Assembly (NCBI GenBank): GCA_964641125.1 | Contig: CAZXMO010000005.1 | Location: 17,152 to 81,151, forward strand | From: JBKHAJ01 sp964641125 | Lineage (GTDB): Bacteria; Spirochaetota; Spirochaetia; SPDA01; CAZSGZ01 | Direction: 5' to 3' | DNA: 64,000 bases | Part shown: positions 17,601 through 28,276 of the stretch, one piece after another | Position numbering within the stretch: position 1 is the first letter of the stretch | Layout: each line of letters begins with the position of its first letter | Notes under the pieces: generated by a model | Seen by the model: only the letters and a program-made list of their open reading frames with translations | Database searches by the model: none | Told to the model about the DNA's origin: nothing | Made by a program: the position numbers and the translations under genes

Positions 17601-19072
17601 GCCGTTTCAGCGATCTTTTCGGGGAGGACGCCCAAAGACCGGGCATAGGTCTCGATAAAGCTTCCGCAGCCGGCGGAACAGGCCTCGTTCAAGACGATGC
17701 TCGTTATAATTCCGTTGCGCAGTGCTATGGCCTTCATATCCTGTCCACCGATATCGAGGATGAAAGTGGCCCCGGGCGCGTACTTGCGCGCAGCTTCCGC
17801 GTGGGCAACCGTCTCCACGGTGTGGTGGTCGGCACGGAAGGCCCGGGCGAAGAGGTTTTCACCGTACCCGGTGGTCCCTACTCCGAGGATATCGAGAAGC
17901 ACCCCCTTGCGCTCGTAGGAACCTTTGAGCTCGAGGAGGCCGTGCTTCGCTACCTTCAAGGGATCACCGTGATTGTTCGAGTAGAACCGGTCCACGACGT
18001 TCTCCGCTTCGTCTAGGAGGACAAACTTTGTAGTCGTGGATCCTGCGTCGATCCCCAGATAGACCCGAAGCTCACGGCCGGGCTCTATATCGTCCGCCGC
18101 GGGATATGTGATCTCGTGGCGGCGGTTGAAATCCTCCCGTTCCGCTAAAGAGGAGAAAAAGAGCTCGGCGGAGTGGTTGTCACCGGAGGCACCCGTTTCG
18201 ACCGAATGTTTGAGACCCTCCAGGGACTCCCGCTCCAGATACTCCGATTCCTTTTCGGCGAACATCGTACCGATCGACAGCGCCGCGCCCCGGGCTATAA
18301 AGAGCTCGGGATTTTCCGGAACGATGATTTCCCGGTCTTCGAGTCCGAGCCGCTCTTTGAATACCCTGATGAGGACGGGGTTGAATGTCAGAGGTCCCCC
18401 CTCGAAGATGACCGGAGGGGTTATATCCATCCCCTGTGCGAGGCCTCCGATGGTTTGTTTGGCGATGGCGTGAAAGGTAGAGAGGGCTATATCCTCCGAA
18501 CGGACTCCCTGATTCAAAAGCGGTTGTATGTCCGTCTTCGCGAATACCCCGCACCGGCCTGAAATGTCGTAAACCGTATTTCCCGCTTCGGCGAGGGTGT
18601 TGAAGCCCCCTACAGCAACCCCGAGAAGCTCGGCAATCTGATCGATGAACGCCCCGGTGCCTCCGGCGCAGCTCCCGTTCATCCGCATATCGGTGGCCAC
18701 CAATTCACCGGTGGAAGGGGACCGGGAAAAAAAGATCACCTTGGCGTCCTGTCCGCCAAGCTCGACGGCAACGCGGACATCGTCGTAGATCGAACGGACG
18801 GCGATGGAATTTGCAACGACCTCTTGGACGTAGAAGGCTTTGAGCCCCCGGGCCACGGACATACCCCCGCTGCCGCAGACCGAAGGAATCAGCCGCCGGT
18901 GCGGGAAGAGGGCGTGCGCCTCTTCGAGCATAGCGCAGACCGCGGAGACCTGCTCGGTATTGTGTCTTCGGTAACTGGAATGGAGGATGCCGCCGGTTTT
19001 CGGCTCGATCAGAACGATTTTTACCGTGGTGGAGCCGACGTCGATCCCGGTCCAAATGGGGGTCCGTTCCAT
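14666..19072 (-). CDS. giant 2-hydroxyacyl-CoA dehydratase activase-type protein (double ATPase plus dehydratase-like regions)
   Basis: 1468 residues. Two ASKHA ATPase domains of the BadF/BcrA/HgdC type lie in tandem: the first begins GIDVGSTTVKIVL and contains GSCAGGTGAFIDQIA, the second begins LGIDAGSTTTKFVLL and contains ACSAGCGSFIETYA. In HgdC the Cys residues around such motifs hold a [4Fe-4S] cluster at a dimer interface. A Cys-rich link (CTFCANNCSRT, NRCERG) follows, then a DUF2229-like region (NITIGIPRCLEFW, SDTVCFPAKLAHGHV) and an HgdB-like dehydratase-fold part. The family couples ATP hydrolysis to low-potential electron transfer; the substrate is unknown and no separate dehydratase subunits are nearby. 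The frame is open to an ATG at 19102, but the ATG at 19072 follows a strong leaderless-type promoter. Confidence 0.85.
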   Translation of the reverse strand: MERTPIWTGIDVGSTTVKIVLIEPKTGGILHSSYRRHNTEQVSAVCAMLEEAHALFPHRRLIPSVCGSGGMSVARGLKAFYVQEVVANSIAVRSIYDDVRVAVELGGQDAKVIFFSRSPSTGELVATDMRMNGSCAGGTGAFIDQIAELLGVAVGGFNTLAEAGNTVYDISGRCGVFAKTDIQPLLNQGVRSEDIALSTFHAIAKQTIGGLAQGMDITPPVIFEGGPLTFNPVLIRVFKERLGLEDREIIVPENPELFIARGAALSIGTMFAEKESEYLERESLEGLKHSVETGASGDNHSAELFFSSLAEREDFNRRHEITYPAADDIEPGRELRVYLGIDAGSTTTKFVLLDEAENVVDRFYSNNHGDPLKVAKHGLLELKGSYERKGVLLDILGVGTTGYGENLFARAFRADHHTVETVAHAEAARKYAPGATFILDIGGQDMKAIALRNGIITSIVLNEACSAGCGSFIETYARSLGVLPEKIAETAFGAKNPSRLGSRCTVFMNSSIITEQKNGKTSNDILAGISRSIIENVFTKVLRISNLDSLGDTIVVQGGTFKNDAVLRAFEQYLPYARIIRPPFPGEMGAIGIALLTKRKMEEHSRRISPSTFIGLEAIEDFEYRKEPGHVCTFCANNCSRTLVTFNDGSTYITGNRCERGQILGDIKDPKTRSRLKEAANRLKSIPDLFTEQNRLLFMDYGPRQVGRKKNITIGIPRCLEFWASIPFWKTFFESLGFDVALSRRSSYDLYERGLRSIPSDTVCFPAKLAHGHVKDLIERNVDRIFMPMMVRIPKENRTAHGNHVCSIVQGYPVVIEGSDEPEKKYGIPFDNPTFHWYNQNLKYKQTIRYFSQEFGIPRLEVFRAMKEGDKAMARYYYEMTRRGREVLEQIGKKYDFGVVLAGRPYHGDELINHSLSSHFTRRGVPVLVLDALPNLHKQDLSNVRIETTIPFHARMIEGTISVAKNPNLELVQMTSFGCGHDAVISDEMQRILRETSGKELLVLKLDESEVQGPLRIRIKSFLETVRTKRKNSSESGRFAKFRELKEAFTTKFLTRDKGKTILAPNLSPAFSKIMTEIMRKEGFNMLRMPLADGKALELGKKYVHNDICFPAQVNIGEALAVITSGEYDPDTLALALAKNCEDCRAGQYAALARKALDEAGYPQIPIMTTGSDTKNMHPGAKFSPMFQIRGVWGIAMMDALEYMKRSIRPYETVRGKSEEIFELYLGRIAESVPHGHRKALKLLEESVAAFNAIPVDRSKRRPRVGIVGEILLNYHPVSNGNIEKYLEENGMEVVIPSMLDFFRRSYTIEKNKAQRNLLPNPLWNLIVAGISDKVIAHIKGKVDTCLEGFRFPASSNSIDELVGNIEDLIDVSYIVGEGWLMPAEIIQMIKHGVGSFVIVQPFGCLPNHITGRGMIKSIKSLYPQVQILSLDYDPDTSFANVENRLQMLIITAKELFKKSGSNREKAS

Positions 19073-19078
19073 GAGTAT

Positions 19079-19107
19079 ATGATAGGGGGATCTCCCGTTC
19101 ATGACAA
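19079..19107 (-). promoter_or_regulatory. leaderless promoter of the activase-type gene
   Basis: Minus strand TTGTCA (19102-19107), 17 bp spacer, TATCAT (19079-19084), six bases, then ATG at 19072. It overlaps the first ten codons of the longer open frame, which supports the shorter start. Confidence 0.72.
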
Positions 19108-19118
19108 TAACCGTGACT

Positions 19119-20264
19119 CTATTTCTTTCCCGCTACCACCGCTCCCTTCCACCGGATGGGGGCGCGGAAGAGGGCGGCGAGGTTGACCGCGGTGTAGAAG
19201 ATACTCGACCACAGCATCGAGGTGAGCACGAAGAGCCAGTACGTCCTGAGCTTAAGCCGAAGAAGGAGACCCCCGAGAAATGCCACGATGAACATGCTGA
19301 AGAAGGTGGATGCCGCGACGAAGAGAAAGGGGGTAAAGAGAATGCTCAAGGGAATCGCCGCGAGTCCCCCGAAGAGGAAGATCATTACCGCGGAGTATCC
19401 CAATACGGTACCGGGATCCCTCGAAAAGAAAGCCCCGCTGCTCCAGCGCATCTCTTGACGAAAGAGGTCCTTCCAGGTGGTTTGAGGCTCCGCGTTGACA
19501 AGAATGTCGGAGTGTACGGCGGCATGGATCGAATAAGAAGTCCGATCCCTGACCGCCGCAATAAGAGCGGCATCTTCGGTCACCGAGGGGGCTATATTCC
19601 CGTAACCGCCGATACTCTCGAGGGCTTCGCGGCTGACACCGAGGTTGTTCCCGAATCCGCCTGTAGACAGGCCGATTCCCGCGCTGCCCGCCGTGTAAAA
19701 GTACCTGAAGACGTGATCGAAGAGCTGGTACTTATCGAGAAACCGACTCCCGTCATGAGTATGGACGGGGGCGATGACGACTCCCCGAGAGGAATCGGAA
19801 AATCTTCGGACCATAGAGCCGATCCATCCCTCGGAAAGGACGCAGTCGGCGTCGGTAAAAAGAATTATATCCCCCGAGGCGGCCTCGATTCCCCTCTCGA
19901 GGGCGTACCTCTTGGGATTAACGGCGTCCCGGTTCTCCTTGAGGGTTACTATTCTGACCCGCCCGGGATGTTTTGAATGAAAACCGGCCATAAGTTCTCC
20001 GGTCGCGTCTTGGGAGCGGTCGTTGACGAGCACTATCTCGAAGTCCCGAGCGGTCTGGTTTTCCAGGGAACGAAAAAGCCGGGGCAGGTTCTTCGCTTCG
20101 TCTTTAGCGGGAACCACCACCGAAATATCCCGTTTAACCGGCGCTGATGACCAGGAACCGCTCTTTTCCCGGGAGGCGCACCGGAGAATCCCCATAGCGA
20201 GAATTATATGAGTCACAAGGGTAAGAGAGGAGAAAAGTCCTATGCAGATTATGCCGATAATCAT
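19119..20264 (-). CDS. membrane glycosyltransferase, family 2
   Basis: 381 residues. An N-terminal membrane helix (about 3-25), a GT-A catalytic domain (about 45-270) and two to three C-terminal membrane helices (about 285-370). Catalytic features are the nucleotide-binding start DISVVVPAKDEAKNLPRLF, the metal-binding DADC, the acidic TEDAAL and the QEMRW motif (Q-x-x-R-W type) common to processive and lipid-linked GT2 enzymes. Expected site: inner membrane, cytoplasmic active site, making a glycolipid or polysaccharide. It lies 16 bases upstream of the activase gene and near a second glycosyltransferase (13519-14661). No Shine-Dalgarno; the -10 lies nine bases before the ATG. Confidence 0.88.
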   Translation of the reverse strand: MIIGIICIGLFSSLTLVTHIILAMGILRCASREKSGSWSSAPVKRDISVVVPAKDEAKNLPRLFRSLENQTARDFEIVLVNDRSQDATGELMAGFHSKHPGRVRIVTLKENRDAVNPKRYALERGIEAASGDIILFTDADCVLSEGWIGSMVRRFSDSSRGVVIAPVHTHDGSRFLDKYQLFDHVFRYFYTAGSAGIGLSTGGFGNNLGVSREALESIGGYGNIAPSVTEDAALIAAVRDRTSYSIHAAVHSDILVNAEPQTTWKDLFRQEMRWSSGAFFSRDPGTVLGYSAVMIFLFGGLAAIPLSILFTPFLFVAASTFFSMFIVAFLGGLLLRLKLRTYWLFVLTSMLWSSIFYTAVNLAALFRAPIRWKGAVVAGKK

Positions 20265-20273
20265 TGTAAGGGG

Positions 20274-20302
20274 ATAGTACTTGATTTATAAGCTCGTGAA
20301 AA
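20274..20302 (-). promoter_or_regulatory. near-leaderless promoter of the family 2 glycosyltransferase
   Basis: Minus strand TTTTCA (20297-20302), 17 bp, TACTAT (20274-20279), nine bases, ATG. It is back-to-back with the HD-GYP promoter. Confidence 0.55.
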
Positions 20303-20307
20303 GTGAG

Positions 20308-20336
20308 TCGACATAAAATGTCCAAAAGGGTATGAT
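20308..20336 (+). promoter_or_regulatory. leaderless promoter of the GAF/HD-GYP gene
   Basis: TCGACA (20308-20313), 17 bp, TATGAT (20331-20336), seven bases, ATG at 20344. The ATG at 20332 lies inside the -10 box and so cannot be the start on this transcript. Confidence 0.7.
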
Positions 20337-20343
20337 TGGTTAT

Positions 20344-21489
20344 ATGAAACGTAAGGAATTCCGCAACCCGCCGAGCGACCAGGAACAGCTGCATTTGATT
20401 CTCGAGTACATGGGTCGAATCGCGAACGAGCGGAACGTAGATCAGCTGCTCGTTCTTTTGGCCGACATGGGCCGGGACCTTGCCGTTGCCGATAGAGCGA
20501 CGGTGTGGCTCATCGACACTGAGACCAACGAGCTGTGGAGCAAGGTCGCCCATGGGATAGGGACCATCCGCATCTCCATGAACGAGGGTATCGCCGGACA
20601 CGTCGCGCGAAACGGCGAGCCGGAGATAATCAACGATCCCTACAACGACGACCGCTTCGACAAGGAAGTGGACAAGAAAACCGGGTACAGCACCCGAAAC
20701 ATAATAGCTCTTCCCTTCCGGGACAGCGAGGGGGAGATCATCGGGGTCTTTCAGGCGGTCAACAAGATGACGGAAGTCGACGTTTTTACGCGGAACGACT
20801 TGGAGCACCTTCAGGTCGCGGCTATCTATACGGGAAAGCAGCTCGAAGCCGCCATCCTGCAGCAGGAGATAGAGAACACTCAAAAAGAAATTATCTTTAC
20901 CCTGGCCGAAACAGGGGAGCTCCGGTCCAAAGAGACCGGGAACCACGTCAAGCGAGTGGCCGAATATTCGAGGCTCTTGGGAGAACTCTCGGGGATGAGC
21001 GATCAAGAAGCGGAGCTTCTCAAGCTTGCCTCGCCGCTGCACGATATAGGAAAGATCGCCATACCCGATGCTATACTGCTGAAACCGGGAAAGCTCGACG
21101 AAGAGCAGTGGACGGTGATGAAATCCCACGCCGTATTGGGCTACGATATGCTCAAACACTCCAAGAGACGGATTCTTATGGCCGCGTCCACCGTCGCCCA
21201 CGAGCACCATGAGAAGTGGAACGGCACGGGGTACCCAACGGGGCTCGCCGGAGAAGATATTCATATCTACGGCCGGATAACCGCGATGGCCGATGTCTTC
21301 GACGCCCTCGCCAGCGACAGATGCTACAAAGTGGCCTGGGAAATGGACAGAATCGTGGACCTCTTCAAGGAGGAGCGGGGTGAGCACTTCGATCCGACCC
21401 TGGTGGACTGTTTTCTGAAGGAGTTCGAAGGCTTCTTAGAGATAAAAGAGATCTACCGGGACAAGTACCTGAGTCCGGAGAACCCCTAG
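20344..21489 (+). CDS. GAF-HD-GYP protein, probable cyclic-di-GMP phosphodiesterase
   Basis: 381 residues: a GAF sensor domain (about 20-165, with GIAGHVARNGEPEIINDPYND), a helical linker (about 165-185) and an HD-GYP domain (about 186-375). The metal and substrate signatures are complete: HVKRVAEYS, the HD pair His233-Asp234 in LHDIGKIAIPD, and HEHHEKWNGTGYP ending in the GYP triplet (296-298). The family hydrolyses c-di-GMP to GMP, so the GAF domain probably gates second-messenger turnover in response to a small ligand. I start at 20344 because the in-frame ATG at 20332 is within the -10 box. Single gene, convergent with mtnA after six bases. Confidence 0.93.
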   Translation: MKRKEFRNPPSDQEQLHLILEYMGRIANERNVDQLLVLLADMGRDLAVADRATVWLIDTETNELWSKVAHGIGTIRISMNEGIAGHVARNGEPEIINDPYNDDRFDKEVDKKTGYSTRNIIALPFRDSEGEIIGVFQAVNKMTEVDVFTRNDLEHLQVAAIYTGKQLEAAILQQEIENTQKEIIFTLAETGELRSKETGNHVKRVAEYSRLLGELSGMSDQEAELLKLASPLHDIGKIAIPDAILLKPGKLDEEQWTVMKSHAVLGYDMLKHSKRRILMAASTVAHEHHEKWNGTGYPTGLAGEDIHIYGRITAMADVFDALASDRCYKVAWEMDRIVDLFKEERGEHFDPTLVDCFLKEFEGFLEIKEIYRDKYLSPENP

Positions 21490-21495
21490 GATCCG

Positions 21496-22602
21496 CTATC
21501 CCGTGTGTTCGGGGTAGACCTCGGCGATCGACTCCGGGTCGGCGGAAATAATTCCCCGCTCGGTAATGAGGCCGCGGATCAGCCGGTTCGGGGTCACGTC
21601 GAAGCCGTAGTTCCGGGCGGTGCTCGTGGGCGGACATATGAGAAACCTCTCCACCCTGTCGGAACCCTTCCCGTACATATACAGAACCTCGTCTTGACTC
21701 CGCTCTTCGATGGGAATCTCGGCGACCCCGTCCAAAATGTCCCAGTCGAAGGTCGAGGAGGGAAGGGCGACATAGAAGGGTACCCCGGTATCCGCCGCGG
21801 CTAGGGCCTTCAGATAGGTACCGATCTTGTTCGCGGCGTCACCCCCGCGGGTGACGCGGTCGGCCCCGGTGATCACCAAATCGACCATGCCGTGCTGCAT
21901 GAGGTGTCCCCCGGCGTTGTCCACGACGATATCGTGGGGTACACCGTGCATCCCCAGCTCCCAGGCCGTCAAACTCGCCCCCTGGTTACGGGGCCGGGTC
22001 TCGTCGACCCAGACGTGGATGTCGATCCCCCGGTTATACGCCTCGTAGATGGGGGCGGTGGCGCTCCCGTAATCAACAAAGGCGAGCCAGCCGGCGTTAC
22101 AGTGGGTAAGAATGTGAACCGTCTCTCCCTTCTTCCGCTCGGCGATCTCCTCTATAAGGCGCACCCCGTGCTCTCCGATTCGCCTGCAGAACTCGGCGTC
22201 CTCGTCGGCTATCTCTACGGCGGTTTTCCGGGCTATCTCGATCTTTCCGTTCTTGTCGGCCGCCGTTTTCATGGCGTTCAGCTGTCTTACCACCGCCCAT
22301 TCCAGGTTCTTTGCGGTGGGACGGGTGGCTTTGAGCACTTCGGCGGCACCGCTCAAGTCCTCGTTTAGGGTCTCCTTCCCAGCCTCGAGGGCGGCGAGGT
22401 ACATTCCGAAACCCGCGGCGGCCCCGATGAGCCCGGCTCCGCGGACGAGCATGTCCCGGACGGCGCAGGCGGTTTCTTCGACGGTTGTAAGGTCAAGGAC
22501 CGTGAATTCGTGGGGGAGCTTGGTCTGGTCGATGATCTTCACCTTCCGGTCGTCCTCGGGATCGAACCAGATGGTACGGTAGTGCTTTCCTTCTACGTTC
22601 AT
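21496..22602 (-). CDS. mtnA: methylthioribose-1-phosphate isomerase (MtnA family)
   Basis: 368 residues, eIF2B-alpha/beta/delta superfamily. MtnA converts methylthioribose-1-phosphate to methylthioribulose-1-phosphate in methionine salvage. The catalytic pair is visible: Cys168 in THCNAG and Asp248 in ITGADRV; WVDETRPRNQGASLTAWEL and the terminal PPTSTxxxxFDVTPNRLI region are typical. One oddity: the substrate loop usually reading R-G-A-P-A-I-G is RGAGLIG (54-60). No other methionine-salvage gene is in the window, so a related sugar-phosphate isomerase is an alternative. No Shine-Dalgarno; the promoter ends six bases before the ATG. Confidence 0.85.
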   Translation of the reverse strand: MNVEGKHYRTIWFDPEDDRKVKIIDQTKLPHEFTVLDLTTVEETACAVRDMLVRGAGLIGAAAGFGMYLAALEAGKETLNEDLSGAAEVLKATRPTAKNLEWAVVRQLNAMKTAADKNGKIEIARKTAVEIADEDAEFCRRIGEHGVRLIEEIAERKKGETVHILTHCNAGWLAFVDYGSATAPIYEAYNRGIDIHVWVDETRPRNQGASLTAWELGMHGVPHDIVVDNAGGHLMQHGMVDLVITGADRVTRGGDAANKIGTYLKALAAADTGVPFYVALPSSTFDWDILDGVAEIPIEERSQDEVLYMYGKGSDRVERFLICPPTSTARNYGFDVTPNRLIRGLITERGIISADPESIAEVYPEHTG

Positions 22603-22608
22603 ACGAGG

Positions 22609-22637
22609 ATTCTAACTCGAATGCCCGGTGGTGGCAA
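22609..22637 (-). promoter_or_regulatory. leaderless promoter of mtnA
   Basis: Minus strand TTGCCA (22632-22637), 17 bp, TAGAAT (22609-22614), six bases, ATG. Both hexamers match five of six consensus positions at ideal spacing, making this one of the clearest leaderless examples. Confidence 0.78.
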
Positions 22638-22659
22638 CATCGCCCCCTCGGACCCCGGC

Positions 22660-22689
22660 TTGACAGACGACGGATAAAATCTCTAGAAT
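22660..22689 (+). promoter_or_regulatory. ileS operon promoter
   Basis: TTGACA (22660-22665), 18 bp, TAGAAT (22684-22689). The leader of about 50 bases ends in AGGAGG (22736-22741). It is too short for a T-box, and I see no antiterminator structure. Confidence 0.75.
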
Positions 22690-22746
22690 GTTCCGATAAT
22701 AACCAAAAGTATTACTACCTACGTCAGAAAAAGGCAGGAGGAAATT

Positions 22747-25871
<3,125 letters not shown>

Positions 25872-25872
<1 letters not shown>

Positions 25873-26801
25873 TGCGCGTATCGAAAAGGACACCCCTTAT
25901 TCTTCTCTTTTTCGCGGCTGCGCTCCCGGTCTTTCTTCTCGGATCCTGCGCCTCCGCCCCCGAACGGCTCACCCCCGAGGGATGGGTGGATCTCCTGCCC
26001 GCCGGGACCGACATCATCGTGAAGGCGGATGTAAACCGCACCGGCCCCCTCGCGGAGAGTCTTCTATCGCTGTTTTTGCCCGGAGAGGATCAGGCGAAGA
26101 ACCGGAACATCCTGGTGGAACGGACCGAGACCCTCTACGCCGGTATCGAGATGAATCCGCTGGAACCGCCTCGGCTCAACGCGGTGGCCTTGGGGCGCTA
26201 CCCCAAATCGGCCGTCACCGGGGGACTGGGGAGGGACCCCAGGTGGGTCAGAACGAAATACACCGTTGACTGGTGGTCGAACCTGGATACCGGAATGGAG
26301 CTTTCCATACCCAAACCGGGGCTTATTCTCGTCAGTCAGGGGCGGGTCGCCGGGATGATCGATGCTTCCTTGAGGGGACCCGGGCAAGACCGGCTCATCA
26401 GAGAGATCGAAGAGGAGTTCAAGGTCTCCGATCTTGTCGCCTATATGCCCGATCCGGCGGCGATTCTCGCCGAAAAGCTTCCTATCGATCCCAAGAAATT
26501 TCCCCTCCGATCGATGTGGTTTACCGCGATGCGTCTAGGGGGCGAGTTTAGGATCTACGGTGTCTTCGCGACAACGGAAGAAAAGAGCGCCCGTAAGCTC
26601 GCCGCCGTGGCGAAGCTCCTGATCGTCGGATGGATGAGGAGTAACGGTCTTCTTGATATCACCTCCCTTAGGGAGAATCTCGATGTTACCGCTGACGGCG
26701 AGTACGTCCGGATATCCGGGCTCTTTTTAGACGACGAGGAGATGCTCAGGCTCATCCTCGGGCTTGCGGGCGGCGGGGGTGCCGTACGGGAGAATATGTA
26801 G
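25872..26801 (+). CDS. lipoprotein of unknown function
   Basis: 309 residues from the ATG that overlaps the ileS stop (TGATG). The N-terminus is a lipoprotein signal: Arg/Lys start, hydrophobic core, then the lipobox LGSC with the lipid-carrying Cys near residue 26. The mature part has no motif I know; LLPAGTDIIVKADVNRTGPLAESLLSLFLPG and later strands read as an alpha/beta domain. The frame is open 16 codons further upstream, but that part lies inside ileS and has no signal character. It sits between ileS and hisH with 1-base overlaps on both sides, so it is probably co-expressed with them; why an envelope lipoprotein is there is unclear. Confidence 0.82.
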
Positions 26802-27412
26802 TGAAGATCGGAGTCGTCGATTACGAGGCGGGAAACTTGAGGAGCGTGGAAACAGCGCTCACCTACCTCGATGCTGATTATATCGTTTCCGGAGACCCCG
26901 ACACGATCCTCGGGTGTGACAGGATTATCTTTCCCGGAGTCGGCGAGGCGAGGGCCGCTATGGAAACCCTTCGCTCACGGGGGCTCGAAGAAGCTCTGGT
27001 GGAATTCGCCCGGAAGGGCAGGCCCCTCTTGGGAATCTGCATCGGATGCCAGATTGCCCTCGACTTTTCGGAGGAACGGGATACGAAATGTCTCGGCCTC
27101 GTTCCCGGACGGGTCAAGAAATTCGATGCCGGTAAGGGGTACAAGGTCCCTCACATGGGATGGAACGAGGTAATATGCACCCGGGAAGATCCCCTCTTCG
27201 AGGGAATACCCGAGGGCGGCTCATTCTACTTCGTCCATTCGTACTATCCCGAAGCGGCGGATCCGAAGTACGAGCTCTGCTATACCGAATATATCACCCG
27301 GTTCTCCTCATGTATCCGGAGGGACAATGTCTACGCGGTGCAGTTCCACCCCGAAAAATCGGGGAAGTACGGTCTCAAGCTCCTCGAGAATTTTTTGCAT
27401 CTTCCGGACTAG
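26801..27412 (+). CDS. hisH: imidazole glycerol phosphate synthase, glutamine amidotransferase subunit HisH
   Basis: 203 residues, class I glutamine amidotransferase. It releases ammonia from glutamine for HisF. The triad is visible: Cys80 in GICIGCQ, and His183 and Glu185 in QFHPEKSG. The HisH signature PHMGWNEV is present. The start is GTG at 26801, sharing one base with the lipoprotein stop (TAGTG). It is followed after 21 bases by hisF. No other histidine gene is in the window, so this pair may serve histidine synthesis from a split locus or act as a stand-alone ammonia-transfer pair of the kind used in some sugar pathways. Confidence 0.93.
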   Translation: MKIGVVDYEAGNLRSVETALTYLDADYIVSGDPDTILGCDRIIFPGVGEARAAMETLRSRGLEEALVEFARKGRPLLGICIGCQIALDFSEERDTKCLGLVPGRVKKFDAGKGYKVPHMGWNEVICTREDPLFEGIPEGGSFYFVHSYYPEAADPKYELCYTEYITRFSSCIRRDNVYAVQFHPEKSGKYGLKLLENFLHLPD

Positions 27413-27433
27413 CGAAGGGAGGAGGAAACGATC

Positions 27434-28210
27434 ATGCTCAAGAAAAGGATAATTATCTGCCTCGATGTGCGTGAGGGGAAGACCACTAAGGGGATCAAGT
27501 TCAAGGAAAACCGGGACATCGGCGATCCGGTAGAGATGGCCCGGGTCTACTACGAGCAGGGCGTGGACGAGCTCGTCTTCTACGATATTACCGCCTCCGC
27601 GGAGAAACGGGGCATCATGATCGATGTGGTCGAGAAAGTCGCCGGCCAGATATTTATTCCCTTCGCGGTGGGCGGCGGAATAGGAAGCCTCGAGGATATG
27701 CGGAGGGTGCTCTTAGCCGGCGCCGAGAAGGTGAGCGTCAATTCCCAGGCGGTCCGGAGACCCGAGATAATCGAGGAAGGGGCTTCGAAATTCGGGTCCC
27801 AGTGTATCGTCCTGGGGATGGACGCCGCCCGGGATGAATCGATGCCTTCGAAATACCGCATCGTCATCGACGGGGGGCGGTCACTCACCGAGCTCGATGC
27901 TCTCGCCTGGGCGAAACAGGCCGAACAGTTAGGAGCCGGGGAGATAGTGCTCAACTCCATAGACGCGGACGGTACCGAAACCGGGTATGAGCTTAATCTC
28001 ACCCGTCTTATTTCTGAATCGGTCTCCATACCGGTGGTGGCCTCGGGGGGCGCGGGAAATCCCGATCATCTGGTCCAAGTCTTTACCGAGGGAAAGGCCG
28101 ACGCGGCGCTAGTCGCCTCCATGGTCCATATTCAGGGATATACGGTGGGGGAGCTCAAGCATCATCTCGATGCAGCTTCGATTCCGGTTAGGCTCGACGG
28201 GATAGACTAA
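27434..28210 (+). CDS. hisF: imidazole glycerol phosphate synthase, cyclase subunit HisF
   Basis: 258 residues, (beta/alpha)8 barrel. It joins ammonia from HisH with PRFAR to give imidazole glycerol phosphate and AICAR. The two catalytic aspartates are at the family positions, Asp11 (IICLDVREG) and Asp130 (VLGMDAARD). Phosphate-binding stretches AVGGGIGS and ASGGAGN are intact. The region ESMPSKYRIVIDGGRS differs from the usual W-E-V-Y-x-x-G-G-R segment, a modest divergence that could mean an altered substrate. A strong AGGAGG precedes the ATG. Last gene of the ileS operon. Confidence 0.92.
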   Translation: MLKKRIIICLDVREGKTTKGIKFKENRDIGDPVEMARVYYEQGVDELVFYDITASAEKRGIMIDVVEKVAGQIFIPFAVGGGIGSLEDMRRVLLAGAEKVSVNSQAVRRPEIIEEGASKFGSQCIVLGMDAARDESMPSKYRIVIDGGRSLTELDALAWAKQAEQLGAGEIVLNSIDADGTETGYELNLTRLISESVSIPVVASGGAGNPDHLVQVFTEGKADAALVASMVHIQGYTVGELKHHLDAASIPVRLDGID

Positions 28211-28217
28211 AAAAGTA

Positions 28218-28247
28218 TTGCCCTTCTTGGCATAGTTTTTGTATATT
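28218..28247 (+). promoter_or_regulatory. promoter of the FmdB-like gene
   Basis: TTGCCC (28218-28223), 18 bp, TATATT (28242-28247). It is followed by a short leader with AGGAG about six bases before the ATG. Confidence 0.6.
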
Positions 28248-28276
28248 GTGAAAGAAAAACATTTTAGGAGAAATCG

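Noticed and set aside
22603..22637. SAM riboswitch before mtnA, or M-box before mtgE-type transporter
   Set aside because: mtnA has no leader at all by the promoter geometry, and mgtE is inside an operon overlapping murB.
22690..22746. T-box or other tRNA-sensing leader before ileS, and similarly before valS
   Set aside because: The leaders are about 50 and 28 bases long, too short for a T-box, and contain no specifier or antiterminator pattern.
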